Assembly (NCBI GenBank): GCA_900765165.1 | Contig: CAAFQR010000149.1 | Location: forward strand, 1 to 11,159 | DNA from: Veillonellaceae bacterium | GTDB taxonomy: Bacteria > Bacillota > Negativicutes > Veillonellales > Veillonellaceae | Direction: 5' to 3' | DNA: 11,159 nucleotides | In this document: one piece after another, positions 1 through 6,560 of the stretch | How the letters are laid out: each line of letters begins with the position of its first letter | Position numbering within the stretch: the stretch's first letter is position 1 | Notes under the pieces: model-generated | What the model saw: the letters and a program-made list of their open reading frames with translations, nothing else | The model's database searches: none | What the model was told of the DNA's origin: nothing | Position numbers and translations under genes: made by a program

Positions 1-2715
1 ACCTGGACCCAGGCGCGGCAAATGATCAACGACGAGTGGCATAATTTGCCGTCTGGCGTGCAAGGGCCGATGATCAATGACCAGTTCGACGACGTGTTCG
101 GCACGATTTACGCCGTTACCGGCAAGGGCTACACCAAGGAAGAACAGCGCGCCTATGCGGAACAGATTAAGCGTGCGCTCCTGACAGTGCCGCACGTGAA
201 GAACATTCAGCTTAAAGGCGTGCAGGACCAGCGTATTTACGTGCGCTTTGATAAGGATAAGCTTAGCGCGTACCACGTAAGTAGCCAGGACATCGTCAAT
301 GCCTTGAAGCAGCAAAGTGCTATGGTGCCTGCCGGTACGGTGTCGACGAACACCACCACCGTCTTTGTGCGCATTAATGGCCTCTTCGATAACCTCGATG
401 CCATTCGCAATATGCCTCTTGAAATCAACAACCAGACGCTGCGACTCGGTGATTTGGCAGACGTAAAACTGGACTACCAGCAGCCGGAAACGCCGTCATT
501 CTACTATAACGGGCAGCCTGGCATCGGCATTGCCGTGTCCATGGAACCGGGGGCTAATAATATCCAATTTGGTAAAGATTTACAGGCTAAGCTGGATTCT
601 ATTAAAGGCCAGCTACCGTTGGGGCTCAACGTAGACCTCGTATCAGACCAGCCAAAAGTCGTAGAAGACTCTATCAGTGAATTTACCCATTCGCTGTTTG
701 AAGCGATTATCATCGTATTGGCGGTTAGCTTCTTCTCCTTAGGTGTTCGCAGTGGCGTCGTCGTAGCCCTCACCATTCCGGTCATTGTGGCTACCACCTT
801 TGTGGGTATGTATTTAGACAGCATCGACCTTCACAAGGTAAGCCTAGGGGCGCTCATCATCTCCTTAGGCCTCCTCGTGGATGATGCCATTATCGTCGTA
901 GAAATGATGAAGGTAAAACTGGAGCAAGGGCTGGACCGCACGTCGGCGGCGACGGCGGCGTACAAGAGCACCGCTATGCCCATGCTCAGTGGTACTCTTA
1001 TCACCTGTGCCGGTTTTCTGCCCGTCGGCATTTCTAAAGGCATGGTGGCCGAATTTACCCATGTGTTATTTATCGTAGTCGCTATGGCGTTGCTCTTATC
1101 GTGGCTGGCGTCCGTATTGGTAAGCCCGGTATTGGCGTATTCCTTAGTGCAAGAAGAGCAACATCATGCCAAAGAAACACGGCAGGAAAAGCTACAAAAG
1201 GTATTTTATGCTAAATTTGAAGCCTTCCTTCACTGGGCGCTCGCCCATCGCCGTATCGTATTAGGTGCTGTCGGCGGCCTCTTTATCCTGTCCTTAATTG
1301 CGACCCCGCTCATCAAGAAGGAATTCTTCCCCGCCGCAACGCGTCCAGAATTGGTGGTGTCCGTCCAATTCCCGCAAAGCTCGTCCCTAGCCTTTACGAA
1401 GGCACAGTCCGAGCAACTGGATAAACTCCTTAAAGGGGACGACCGTATTGAAAAATACTCCGCCTATATAGGCGAAGGGGCGCCGCGTTTTATTTTAACT
1501 ATCGACCCGGAAGTACAGCGCAATAACTTCATGCAGTACGTTATCGTAGCCAAATCCGTGGACGATCGCAACGCCTTATATAATTCGCTGACCAAGGAGC
1601 TGGCGGAAAAATTCCCGTCGTCCTTAGTGAATATTCAGTATATCCAGACCGGTCCGCCGTCGAAATATCCGATTATGCTCCGCGTATCCGGACCTGACCC
1701 GGTGAAATTACGGACTATCGCCAATGACGTGAAGGCGCAGCTGGCGAAGACGCCGGATGTAACGGAGGTTGGCGAAGACTGGCCGGAAAGCGAACCGGTA
1801 GCTCGCGTTACTGTAGACCCGGTAAAGGCGCGCCTTATGGGCATCGACAGCTACCACGTAGCCTTGGAATTACAGAGCAAGATATCTGGTCTTAAGGTCG
1901 GCGAATACTACGAAAGTAACCGCACCGTGCCTATCGTATTTAAGCTGAGTGGCAATGCCCAGTCGGATTTGGCTAAGCTAAAGGATATACCGATTCAGAC
2001 CTCATCCGGTGCCTATGTATCGCTGGACCAAATCGCCACTATCTCCATGGGTGAAGAAAATGGTATTCTTTGGCACCGCGATATGACGCCCACCATTACT
2101 GTTCACGGCAATGTACCGCCATGGGTTATGGCCAATTCCACCGAAGAAGACGTCTACAAGGCCCTACAACCCCTGCGTGACTCCTTGCCGGCCGGTTATA
2201 CCATCCAAATGGATGGCGCTGCTGAGAAGAGCGTAACGGCCTTAGATAACCTAAAGGTACCGTTGCCGGCCATGATCTTCGTCATCATGACCGTCCTCAT
2301 GTTCCAGCTCAAGAAAATCCCTCTCATGATTATGGCTATGCTCACTGCGCCCTTAGGGCTCATTGGGGTTATTTTAACCATGCTTGTGACCCGAACACCG
2401 CTAGGCTTCATGGCGGTGCTGGGGATTATCGCCTTAAGCGGCATGATTATCCGAAATTCCATTATTTTAATAGACCAAATTGAAGTACATCGCAAAGACG
2501 GCCAATCCACCTACGACGCCATCGTAAGCTCCGCCGTATTGCGCTTTAGACCGATTATGTTAACCGCTATGGCGGCCATTTTAGGCATGGTGCCACTCAT
2601 GAGCAGCGCCTTCTGGTCACCGCTGGCCATTGCCTTCAGTGGCGGACTTTTAGTGGCCACTGTGCTAACTTTAGTTGTACTTCCTGTCATGTATGCGGTA
2701 TACTATAAAGCGTAA
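1..2715 (+). CDS. RND-family efflux pump, inner-membrane subunit (AcrB type), 5' end outside window
   Basis: The frame is open from base 1, so the gene starts upstream; 904 residues are visible and about 110 N-terminal residues (TM1 and part of the porter domain) are missing compared with the usual ~1020. Proteins of this family are proton-driven trimeric pumps that work with a periplasmic adaptor and an outer-membrane channel to expel drugs, bile salts or dyes. Visible in order: porter domain (FGTIYAVTG near residue 35), TM2-TM6 from about residue 230, TM4 with the proton-relay pair in GLLVDDAIIVVE (D294, D295), the second porter domain from about 445, and TM8-TM12 from about 755. TM10 has MIIRNSIILIDQ, with Arg818 where AcrB has its essential Lys940; many RND relatives carry Arg there. 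The adaptor gene is probably upstream, outside the window. Substrate cannot be told. The family is certain; HAE1-like drug export is the best reading. Confidence 0.95.
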   Translation, partial: TWTQARQMINDEWHNLPSGVQGPMINDQFDDVFGTIYAVTGKGYTKEEQRAYAEQIKRALLTVPHVKNIQLKGVQDQRIYVRFDKDKLSAYHVSSQDIVNALKQQSAMVPAGTVSTNTTTVFVRINGLFDNLDAIRNMPLEINNQTLRLGDLADVKLDYQQPETPSFYYNGQPGIGIAVSMEPGANNIQFGKDLQAKLDSIKGQLPLGLNVDLVSDQPKVVEDSISEFTHSLFEAIIIVLAVSFFSLGVRSGVVVALTIPVIVATTFVGMYLDSIDLHKVSLGALIISLGLLVDDAIIVVEMMKVKLEQGLDRTSAATAAYKSTAMPMLSGTLITCAGFLPVGISKGMVAEFTHVLFIVVAMALLLSWLASVLVSPVLAYSLVQEEQHHAKETRQEKLQKVFYAKFEAFLHWALAHRRIVLGAVGGLFILSLIATPLIKKEFFPAATRPELVVSVQFPQSSSLAFTKAQSEQLDKLLKGDDRIEKYSAYIGEGAPRFILTIDPEVQRNNFMQYVIVAKSVDDRNALYNSLTKELAEKFPSSLVNIQYIQTGPPSKYPIMLRVSGPDPVKLRTIANDVKAQLAKTPDVTEVGEDWPESEPVARVTVDPVKARLMGIDSYHVALELQSKISGLKVGEYYESNRTVPIVFKLSGNAQSDLAKLKDIPIQTSSGAYVSLDQIATISMGEENGILWHRDMTPTITVHGNVPPWVMANSTEEDVYKALQPLRDSLPAGYTIQMDGAAEKSVTALDNLKVPLPAMIFVIMTVLMFQLKKIPLMIMAMLTAPLGLIGVILTMLVTRTPLGFMAVLGIIALSGMIIRNSIILIDQIEVHRKDGQSTYDAIVSSAVLRFRPIMLTAMAAILGMVPLMSSAFWSPLAIAFSGGLLVATVLTLVVLPVMYAVYYKA

Positions 2716-2720
2716 GGAAT

Positions 2721-2726
2721 TATAAT
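2721..2726 (+). promoter_or_regulatory. Candidate -10 box for the GNAT leader transcript
   Basis: A perfect TATAAT starts 6 bp after the RND stop codon. No good -35 is seen 16-18 bp upstream (the sequence there is GTATAC/GGTATA). Initiation would fall near 2732-2734, exactly at the first base of the structured leader, which supports it as a real start. Confidence 0.45.
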
Positions 2727-2732
2727 ATACCA

Positions 2733-2837
2733 AGACACAATGGCGTGTCGATTCGTTGATGGCTTGAAAAGGCCTGTAATTGATGTACCTCGGTGTCTCA
2801 AAAGCCTGTCAATCGGAGGGGATTGGCAGGCTTTTTT
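2733..2837 (+). promoter_or_regulatory. Candidate structured 5' leader (attenuator or riboswitch-like) of the acetyltransferase gene
   Basis: Pairings that can be read directly: AGACAC (2733-2738) with GTGTCT (2793-2798), enclosing a GNRA hairpin GGCTT-GAAA-AGGCC (2761-2774). GACAC (2734-2738) can instead pair with GTGTC at 2745-2749. The GGCTT arm can also pair with AAGCC (2802-2806), and ATTGATG (2779-2785) with TGTCAAT (2807-2813); both targets lie in the 5' arm of the terminator that follows. This arrangement of mutually exclusive helices is typical of transcription attenuation. No known riboswitch class was recognised. It could equally be only the RND 3' UTR with a terminator. Confidence 0.35.
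2800..2837 (+). terminator. Intrinsic terminator between the RND gene and the GNAT gene
   Basis: AAAAGCCTGTCAATC (2800-2814) pairs with 2821-2835 around the loop GGAGGG, with a single G-T wobble, and is followed by six T residues. It ends RND transcription and/or attenuates the leader upstream of the acetyltransferase. Confidence 0.88.
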
Positions 2838-2876
2838 CATACAATTTTTAACGTTTGAGAGAAAGGATCTACGACT

Positions 2877-3395
2877 ATGAGTGAAATGAACAGCTCCGCA
2901 TGGACCATTCGTGTGGCTACGAAAGAAGACTTACCGGCTATCTTAGCTATCTACAATGACGAAGTACTTAATGGCGTCGCTACCTTTGATACGGCACCGC
3001 GCGAAGGCGCCGAAGCCGATGCGTGGTTCACGGCGCACAATATTAAAAACCATCCGCTGTTGGTATCAGAACAAAACGGTCGCATTGGCGGCTATGTGTC
3101 TTTGTCCACCTTTAACGTAAAAGCAGCGTACGACAGCACCGTAGAATTGTCGTTATATATTGACCGTGAATTTAGAGGCCAAGGCCTTGGTAAACAAATG
3201 ATGAAGGCTGTTTTAGATTACGCCGAAGCTGATGCGGTGACGCATAACGTCATTTCACTTATCACGGGCACCAATGAAGCAAGCCTCCATTTGCACGAAC
3301 GCTTTGGCTTTACGAAGGTGGGCACTATGCACGAAGTAGGCTTCAAAGCAGGCCAATTGTTGGACGTTCACATCTACGAACGAATTTTAAAGTAA
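2877..3395 (+). CDS. GNAT-family N-acetyltransferase, phosphinothricin acetyltransferase (PAT/Bar/YwnH) type
   Basis: 172 aa, the usual size of this subfamily. GNAT enzymes move an acetyl group from acetyl-CoA to an amine; PAT relatives acetylate phosphinothricin, methionine sulfoximine or related amino-acid analogues in the cytoplasm. The acetyl-CoA pyrophosphate loop is REFRGQGLG (R97-G105); the subfamily C-terminal pattern LHLHERFGFTKVGTMHEVGFK (split as residues 137-157) and the N-terminal IRVATKEDLPAILAIYNDEV fit PAT-like proteins. AAAGGA at 2862-2867 lies about 9 bp before the chosen ATG; the in-frame ATG at 2886 is a less well spaced alternative. It follows a terminator and leader and has its own candidate -10 box, so it is probably transcribed separately from the RND gene. 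Whether the natural substrate is a toxin or a metabolite is unknown. Confidence 0.92.
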   Translation: MSEMNSSAWTIRVATKEDLPAILAIYNDEVLNGVATFDTAPREGAEADAWFTAHNIKNHPLLVSEQNGRIGGYVSLSTFNVKAAYDSTVELSLYIDREFRGQGLGKQMMKAVLDYAEADAVTHNVISLITGTNEASLHLHERFGFTKVGTMHEVGFKAGQLLDVHIYERILK

Positions 3396-3410
3396 ATTTT
3401 AAAGTAAATT
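3383..3410 (+). repeat. Short tandem duplication across the GNAT stop codon
   Basis: The 12-bp unit AATTTTAAAGTA occurs twice in direct succession (3383-3394, 3395-3406) followed by AATT. The first unit contains the last codons and most of the stop codon, so the second preserves a copy of the old 3' end. It looks like a slippage duplication without functional effect. Confidence 0.8.
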
Positions 3411-3509
3411 GAAAGTGATTTGAGATTGCTAGACAGGGCACTTTTGTGATTAAATAGTAAGGTAGAAGAATGTACTATCTTAACATCACATAAGAAAGAG
3501 GTTACGGCA

Positions 3510-3827
3510 ATGAGTGAACGGGTATATTATGCAATCCATTACGGAGTAGACGAACGAGGCTATATCGCGTACGACGAAGCAACGAAAGAAGCGACGGTTG
3601 TATTGCCTGATCCGGAATGGACTGCCAAGGTAGAAGCTTATTTGCAGGCACCACGCACCTTAGAAAATGCAACGGGATTAAACGAATACGAAACAGTAAC
3701 GGTGCAGCCCTTAGCATCCCTTGACGATTTGAAATTAGCGTTAACGCGCTTATGGACCACGACGGACGTTCAGGTGGATTGGAGTCGTCCTGTGGAAATC
3801 GACGGCGTAATGCATTTTCCAAAATAA
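3510..3827 (+). CDS. Hypothetical protein, 105 aa
   Basis: I do not recognise this protein. It is supported by a good ribosome binding site (AAAGAGG at 3494-3500, 9 bp before the ATG), by an uninterrupted frame with codon choice like its neighbours, and by independent placement between the GNAT gene and the tRNA. The product is small, acidic and cytoplasmic: it has no signal peptide or membrane segment. Two short aromatic, beta-rich parts can be seen (residues 4-36, from RVYYAIHYGVDERGYIAYDE to VVLPDPEW, and a C-terminal stretch ending in WSRPVEIDGVMHFPK), with a helical middle around 61-85. No cysteine is present, so it is not a zinc ribbon. No clear promoter was found in the 114-bp gap upstream. 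The opposite-strand open frame over the same bases is a shadow. Confidence 0.75.
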   Translation: MSERVYYAIHYGVDERGYIAYDEATKEATVVLPDPEWTAKVEAYLQAPRTLENATGLNEYETVTVQPLASLDDLKLALTRLWTTTDVQVDWSRPVEIDGVMHFPK

Positions 3828-3842
3828 TCACAGGTGAAATAA

Positions 3843-3886
3843 GCGACATATCCACAGAAAATGTTAAAATTCTGTGGATATGTTGT
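3843..3886 (+). repeat. Long inverted repeat after the 105-aa gene, containing TATCCACAG/CTGTGGATA
   Basis: Bases 3843-3859 pair with 3870-3886 to give a 17-bp stem with three G-T wobbles and a 10-nt loop; the core 14 bp (3846-3859 with 3870-3883) is perfect. There is no T-run after it, only TTGTTC, so it is a poor intrinsic terminator although it may still end the upstream transcript. The stem contains a face-to-face pair of DnaA-box-like 9-mers. Confidence 0.75.
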
Positions 3887-3982
3887 TCATAACCATGTGT
3901 GTAAGTAAATGTAACAGTGAATAAGTCCACAATTTAGTGGATAACTCTGTGGATTAGTTAATGGTTGCCAGGTCTAACCACA
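3848..3982. promoter_or_regulatory. Cluster of DnaA-box-like 9-mers upstream of tRNA-Arg
   Basis: Compared with the widely conserved DnaA box TTATCCACA, four sites match 8 of 9: 3848-3856 (+), 3873-3881 (-), 3936-3944 (-) and 3948-3956 (-). A fifth, 3974-3982 (+), matches 7 of 9. Several are arranged as inverted repeats: TCCAC-AATTTA-GTGGA (3926-3941), and CTGTGG-A-TTAG (3947-3957) against CTAACCACAG (3974-3983). The last repeat encloses the -35 box of the tRNA promoter. DnaA binding is an inference; another repressor recognising CTGTGG/CCACAG half-sites is equally possible. Confidence 0.4.
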
Positions 3983-3993
3983 GTGTATATAAT
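3965..3993 (+). promoter_or_regulatory. Promoter of the tRNA-Arg gene
   Basis: TTGCCA (3965-3970) and TATAAT (3988-3993) are separated by 17 bp, an almost perfect housekeeping sigma factor promoter. Transcription should begin near 4000, about 55 nt before the mature tRNA. Confidence 0.8.
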
Positions 3994-4055
3994 AGAATTT
4001 GAAATTACTCACATAGTAATAGTAATGGTGACGAGAATATTCACATCAAACACAT

Positions 4056-4132
4056 GCGCTCATAGCTCAGTAGGATAGAGCAACAGTTTCCTAAACTGTG
4101 TGTCGGAGGTTCGATTCCTCTTGGGCGCACCA
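4056..4132 (+). tRNA. tRNA-Arg (anticodon CCT)
   Basis: A complete cloverleaf can be read: acceptor GCGCTCA (4056-4062) with TGGGCGC (4122-4128), discriminator A4129 and encoded CCA (4130-4132). The D stem is GCTC/GAGC; the anticodon stem is ACAGT/ACTGT with loop TTCCTAA, which places CCT at 4090-4092. The T stem is GGAGG/CCTCT with loop TTCGATT. The anticodon reads the arginine codon AGG. The gene has its own promoter and is a single-tRNA unit. A long palindrome begins within its 3' end. Confidence 0.97.
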
Positions 4133-4436
4133 ATAGCATTCATAGGATAGCCGCTCGGGCTGTAGTGGCTTGACGGCGCTTATCATAGTGCCTAGCCGTT
4201 TTGGTACAGCCCTTAGGTTATCTTATGAAAAAGGTGAGAGCCTTTAACAGAGTGCTTGCGCGCTTCTCTTCGAAATGCGCACTTCGCATCTCTGTTAAAG
4301 GCTCTTTTGCTTTTTCTGTGAAGATATGCTGAGCGGGCTGTACACAAAACTGCTGTGTCACATGCGTGGAGCCGTCTTGGCCATACGGCCTCGCCGGCTA
4401 TCTCATGAATGCGTATTTGGTGCGTCAAGGGGAATC
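4113..4436. repeat. Long imperfect palindrome (~324 bp) starting in the tRNA 3' end
   Basis: Colinear inverted blocks: 4113-4132 (tRNA 3' end) with 4418-4436 (17 of 20, one gap); 4136-4153 with 4395-4412 (16 of 18); 4154-4177 with 4371-4393 (weaker); GTTTTGGTACAGCCC (4198-4212) with 4335-4350 (15 matches, one gap); 4238-4252 with 4290-4304 (15 of 15). The sum of paired coordinates drifts only from 8550 to 8542, so all blocks belong to one palindrome centred near TTCGAA at 4269-4274. The architecture resembles a non-autonomous palindromic element (MITE-like) or an inverted duplication. No transposase is present. Open frames here are by-products of the repeat. Confidence 0.85.
4238..4308 (+). 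terminator. Terminator-like hairpin of repeat copy A (3' of tRNA-Arg)
   Basis: GAGCCTTTAACAGAG (4238-4252) pairs perfectly with CTCTGTTAAAGGCTC (4290-4304), followed by TTTT, GC and five more T residues. The 37-nt loop region holds a second helix, GCGCGC (4258-4263) against GCGCAC (4277-4282), closed by TTCTCTTCGAAAT. It is the likely end of the tRNA transcript. Confidence 0.8.
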
Positions 4437-4509
4437 TCTAGGGGGAAAGGCTCGTATCATAGTGCCCAGTCGTTTTGGTACAGCCCTTACAGTATCTTAT
4501 GAATGACAA

Positions 4510-4579
4510 GAGCCTGTAACAGAGTGCTTGCACACTTCTCTTCGAAATGTGTGCTTCATATCTCTGTTAAAGGCTCTTT
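4510..4579 (+). terminator. Terminator-like hairpin of repeat copy B
   Basis: GAGCCTGTAACAGAG (4510-4524) pairs with 4562-4576 with one mismatch, followed by TTT. The inner helix is a perfect GCACAC (4530-4535) with GTGTGC (4549-4554). Two of its pairs are A-T where copy A has G-C, meaning both sides changed together. Confidence 0.7.
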
Positions 4580-4727
4580 GGCATTTTTCACTAAAGATAT
4601 GCTGAGCGGGCTGTACACAAAACTGCTGTGTCATATGTGTGGAGCCGTCTTGGCCATACGGCCTCGCCGGCTATCTCATGAATGCGCGATTGGTGCGTCA
4701 AGGGGAATCTCTAGAGGGAAAGGCATG

Positions 4728-4788
4728 TGACATAGTGCCTAGAGGCTGGGGGACGCCGTCTTGGCCGGTTGGCCTCGCCGGCTAGTTG
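4728..4788 (+). repeat. Internally deleted third copy of the repeat unit
   Basis: CATAGTGCCTAG (4731-4742) matches the left edge of copies A and B. It is followed directly by GCCGTCTTGGCC (4753-4764) and GGCCTCGCCGGCTA (4770-4783), which correspond to the outer right arm (GCCGTCTTGGCC at 4371, GGCCTCGCCGGCTA at 4387). About 190 bp including the hairpin are missing. Between this remnant and the next gene (4789-4881) only a pair of 11-bp direct repeats (GTTTCATGAGG 4813-4823, GTTTCATAGGG 4824-4834) was noticed; no convincing promoter for the GH28 gene was found. Confidence 0.75.
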
Positions 4789-4881
4789 TAGGTACGCGTT
4801 TATGGGAAGGGTGTTTCATGAGGGTTTCATAGGGAGTTTTTATGCTAGGTAAGTATGTATTGTAAGAAAGAGAGGCTCTCT

Positions 4882-6510
4882 ATGAATAAATTTAGTATCA
4901 AGAGGTTATCGGCGGCTGTTTTGGGTGTTGCTGTATTGGGGTTAGCTGGGGTTGTTTCACAGGTGTATGCGGTGGCGCCGCCGAGTCGTGTGGCAGTGGT
5001 GCCGGCTTCGGTGAGTGATAAGGAGGCGCTGATTGAGTGGGATGGTCCGGCGAAGGATGCATCGCAGGCGGCGTATTATAAGGTTTATGTGGATGGTAAG
5101 CAGGTGGGTTCTACGGATACGACGCCTAGTACGTATGGGGCGGCTTCGATTGCAGAGTTCCGGAAGTCGTATGAGGGGCAGGGGTTGCCGGCTTTGAAGG
5201 CGCATACGTATAAGTTGACGAATTTAGAGGCGAATCATACGTACAACATTAGCGTGAAGTCTGTTAGCGATAAGGGGGTTATTTCAAAGGACGCGGCTAT
5301 GGCGACGGTGACAACGACGGCAACGCCGAAAACGGTGAATATTTTGTCTTACGGCGCGGTGGGCGATGACAAGACGATGAACACGAAGGCGATTCAGCAA
5401 GCGATTGATGCGGTGCCTGAAGGCGGCGTTGTGGAAATTCCGAAGGGCACGTTCTTAAGCGGCGCTCTCTTTGTGAAAAATAACATGACTATTCATCTGG
5501 ATAAGGGTGCAGTGCTGAAAGAATCGGCTAATCCTGCTGATTTGAAGTTGGGGGCTGATAAGCGCTATCATGGGCTCATAAATGCGGATAACGTAAAGAA
5601 TCTTCGCATCGTTGGGTCTGGTACTATTGATGGTAACGGTTGGAAAACGGTGGAAAACAAAGACGAATACATGCGTTTTACGAAGACGACGTCTCTTGAG
5701 CAGGCTGGCGTTGGGGCTTATGAACAAGTGAAAGCTGCGGAAAAAGAAGGCTTTTCATTTCACAATGCCTTTTTGGCTCGGTCGTCGACGCTGAAATTAA
5801 ACAATGTTGAGAATGTCTATATCGATGGCGTGACGCTGCGCAATCCGGCGCTGCATATGATTGTGGCGTCTGGGCGTAACGTGACCTTGTACAACACGGA
5901 CATTCACACGTATAACACCAATAACGGCGACGGCATTGATTTTACGGGGCAACATTTGTTGGTGGATAATTCGCGGCTCGACACAGGCGACGATGCGGTT
6001 GACCTCAGTGCCGGATTCGGTCTGAAGGCGGCTAAAAACGCGCCGACGTCGGATATTCGCGTGTATAATAGCTTCTTCCGTCGCGGGCACGGCGGCATGG
6101 CTGTGGGAAGCCACACGGGCAGCTGGATTCAGGATATTCATGTTTCTGATTCTGTTTTTGACGGCACCGATACGGCGCTGCGTCTGAAGACGGGGGCTAC
6201 CGTGGGCGGCGGCGCGCGTAATGTTACTTTTGACCGCAATATTGTGGCGCATCCCCATGGTCCGGCTATTTCGTTGTCTACGACTTATCGTGACCCGAAC
6301 GGCAATTATGATTACACACCGGCTACCGCTCCGGGGCGCTTCTATGATGTTACTGTGGAAAATAGCGTTATTTTCGGTAATCCTAAATATCCTGGCGTAG
6401 TGCTTGATACTACAGCGGATAATCCCTTTGGAAATGTTGTGTTCCGGAATGTTGAGTTTCATAATACTGGGAAAAATATTGTACGGAATGCGGAGAATAT
6501 AGAAATATAG
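4882..6510 (+). CDS. Secreted FnIII-GH28 enzyme (exo-polygalacturonase-like)
   Basis: 542 aa from the chosen ATG at 4882. An in-frame ATG at 4855 exists, but 4882 has GAGAGG 6 bp upstream and gives a proper signal peptide (residues 1-30, cut after SQVYA). Residues ~33-147 look like a fibronectin type III domain (EALIEWDGP, YYKVYVDGK, YNISVKSVSDKG). Residues ~152-540 form a right-handed beta-helix of glycoside hydrolase family 28, with its signature residues: NNGDGIDF (D350), TGDDAVD (D370, D371), RRGHGGMAVGS (H403) and RLK (R434, K436). GH28 enzymes hydrolyse galacturonosyl bonds in pectin; an N-terminal FnIII domain is known from exo-acting bacterial members (PehX/YeGH28 type), so digalacturonate or short oligomer release is the best guess. 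It is exported, probably periplasmic, with no visible anchor. Repeat copies flank it on both sides, suggesting a separately acquired block. Family sure, substrate inferred. Confidence 0.9.
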   Translation: MNKFSIKRLSAAVLGVAVLGLAGVVSQVYAVAPPSRVAVVPASVSDKEALIEWDGPAKDASQAAYYKVYVDGKQVGSTDTTPSTYGAASIAEFRKSYEGQGLPALKAHTYKLTNLEANHTYNISVKSVSDKGVISKDAAMATVTTTATPKTVNILSYGAVGDDKTMNTKAIQQAIDAVPEGGVVEIPKGTFLSGALFVKNNMTIHLDKGAVLKESANPADLKLGADKRYHGLINADNVKNLRIVGSGTIDGNGWKTVENKDEYMRFTKTTSLEQAGVGAYEQVKAAEKEGFSFHNAFLARSSTLKLNNVENVYIDGVTLRNPALHMIVASGRNVTLYNTDIHTYNTNNGDGIDFTGQHLLVDNSRLDTGDDAVDLSAGFGLKAAKNAPTSDIRVYNSFFRRGHGGMAVGSHTGSWIQDIHVSDSVFDGTDTALRLKTGATVGGGARNVTFDRNIVAHPHGPAISLSTTYRDPNGNYDYTPATAPGRFYDVTVENSVIFGNPKYPGVVLDTTADNPFGNVVFRNVEFHNTGKNIVRNAENIEI

Positions 6511-6560
6511 AGAAAAGAGCTTAGCTATTTTGGTACAGCCCTTAGATTATCTTATGAAAT

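Larger units (their letters stand above)
4181..4727 (+). repeat. Tandem direct repeat: two ~274-bp copies of the palindrome unit
   Basis: Copy A (4181-4454) and copy B (4455-4727) align end to end from TATCATAGTGCC, with long identical stretches such as 4368-4409 against 4642-4683. Differences are concentrated in the central hairpin and in CATGCGTGG/CATGTGTGG-type transitions. Copy B lacks the outer left arm (the part corresponding to 4133-4180) but keeps the outer right arm, including the 19-nt antisense mimic of the tRNA 3' end at 4691-4709. The copies have diverged, so the duplication is not recent. Confidence 0.93.

Noticed and set aside
3411..3445. Terminator after the acetyltransferase gene (AAAGTG ... 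CACTTTT)
   Set aside because: The stem is only six weak pairs with a loop of about 21 nt; not convincing.
3502..3930. Minus-strand 142-aa frame opposite the 105-aa gene
   Set aside because: The plus-strand frame has a ribosome binding site and natural composition; this one spans hairpin DNA and lacks a start signal.
4113..4132. Phage or island attachment site at the tRNA 3' end
   Set aside because: The second copy of the tRNA end is inverted and imperfect, and no integrase gene is present; attL/attR pairs would be direct repeats.
4213..4730. Open frames of about 70-75 aa on both strands inside the tandem repeats (4213-4428 minus, 4503-4730 plus)
   Set aside because: They lie wholly within palindromic repeat DNA, are not preserved between the copies, and have no ribosome binding site.
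4113..4788. CRISPR array as an explanation for the repeats
   Set aside because: The direct repeat unit is ~274 bp without short regularly spaced repeats or unique spacers.
5797..6462. Long (221-aa) minus-strand frame within the GH28 gene
   Set aside because: It is antisense to a gene with intact catalytic motifs, has an Arg/His/Ile-rich unnatural composition and no ribosome binding site.
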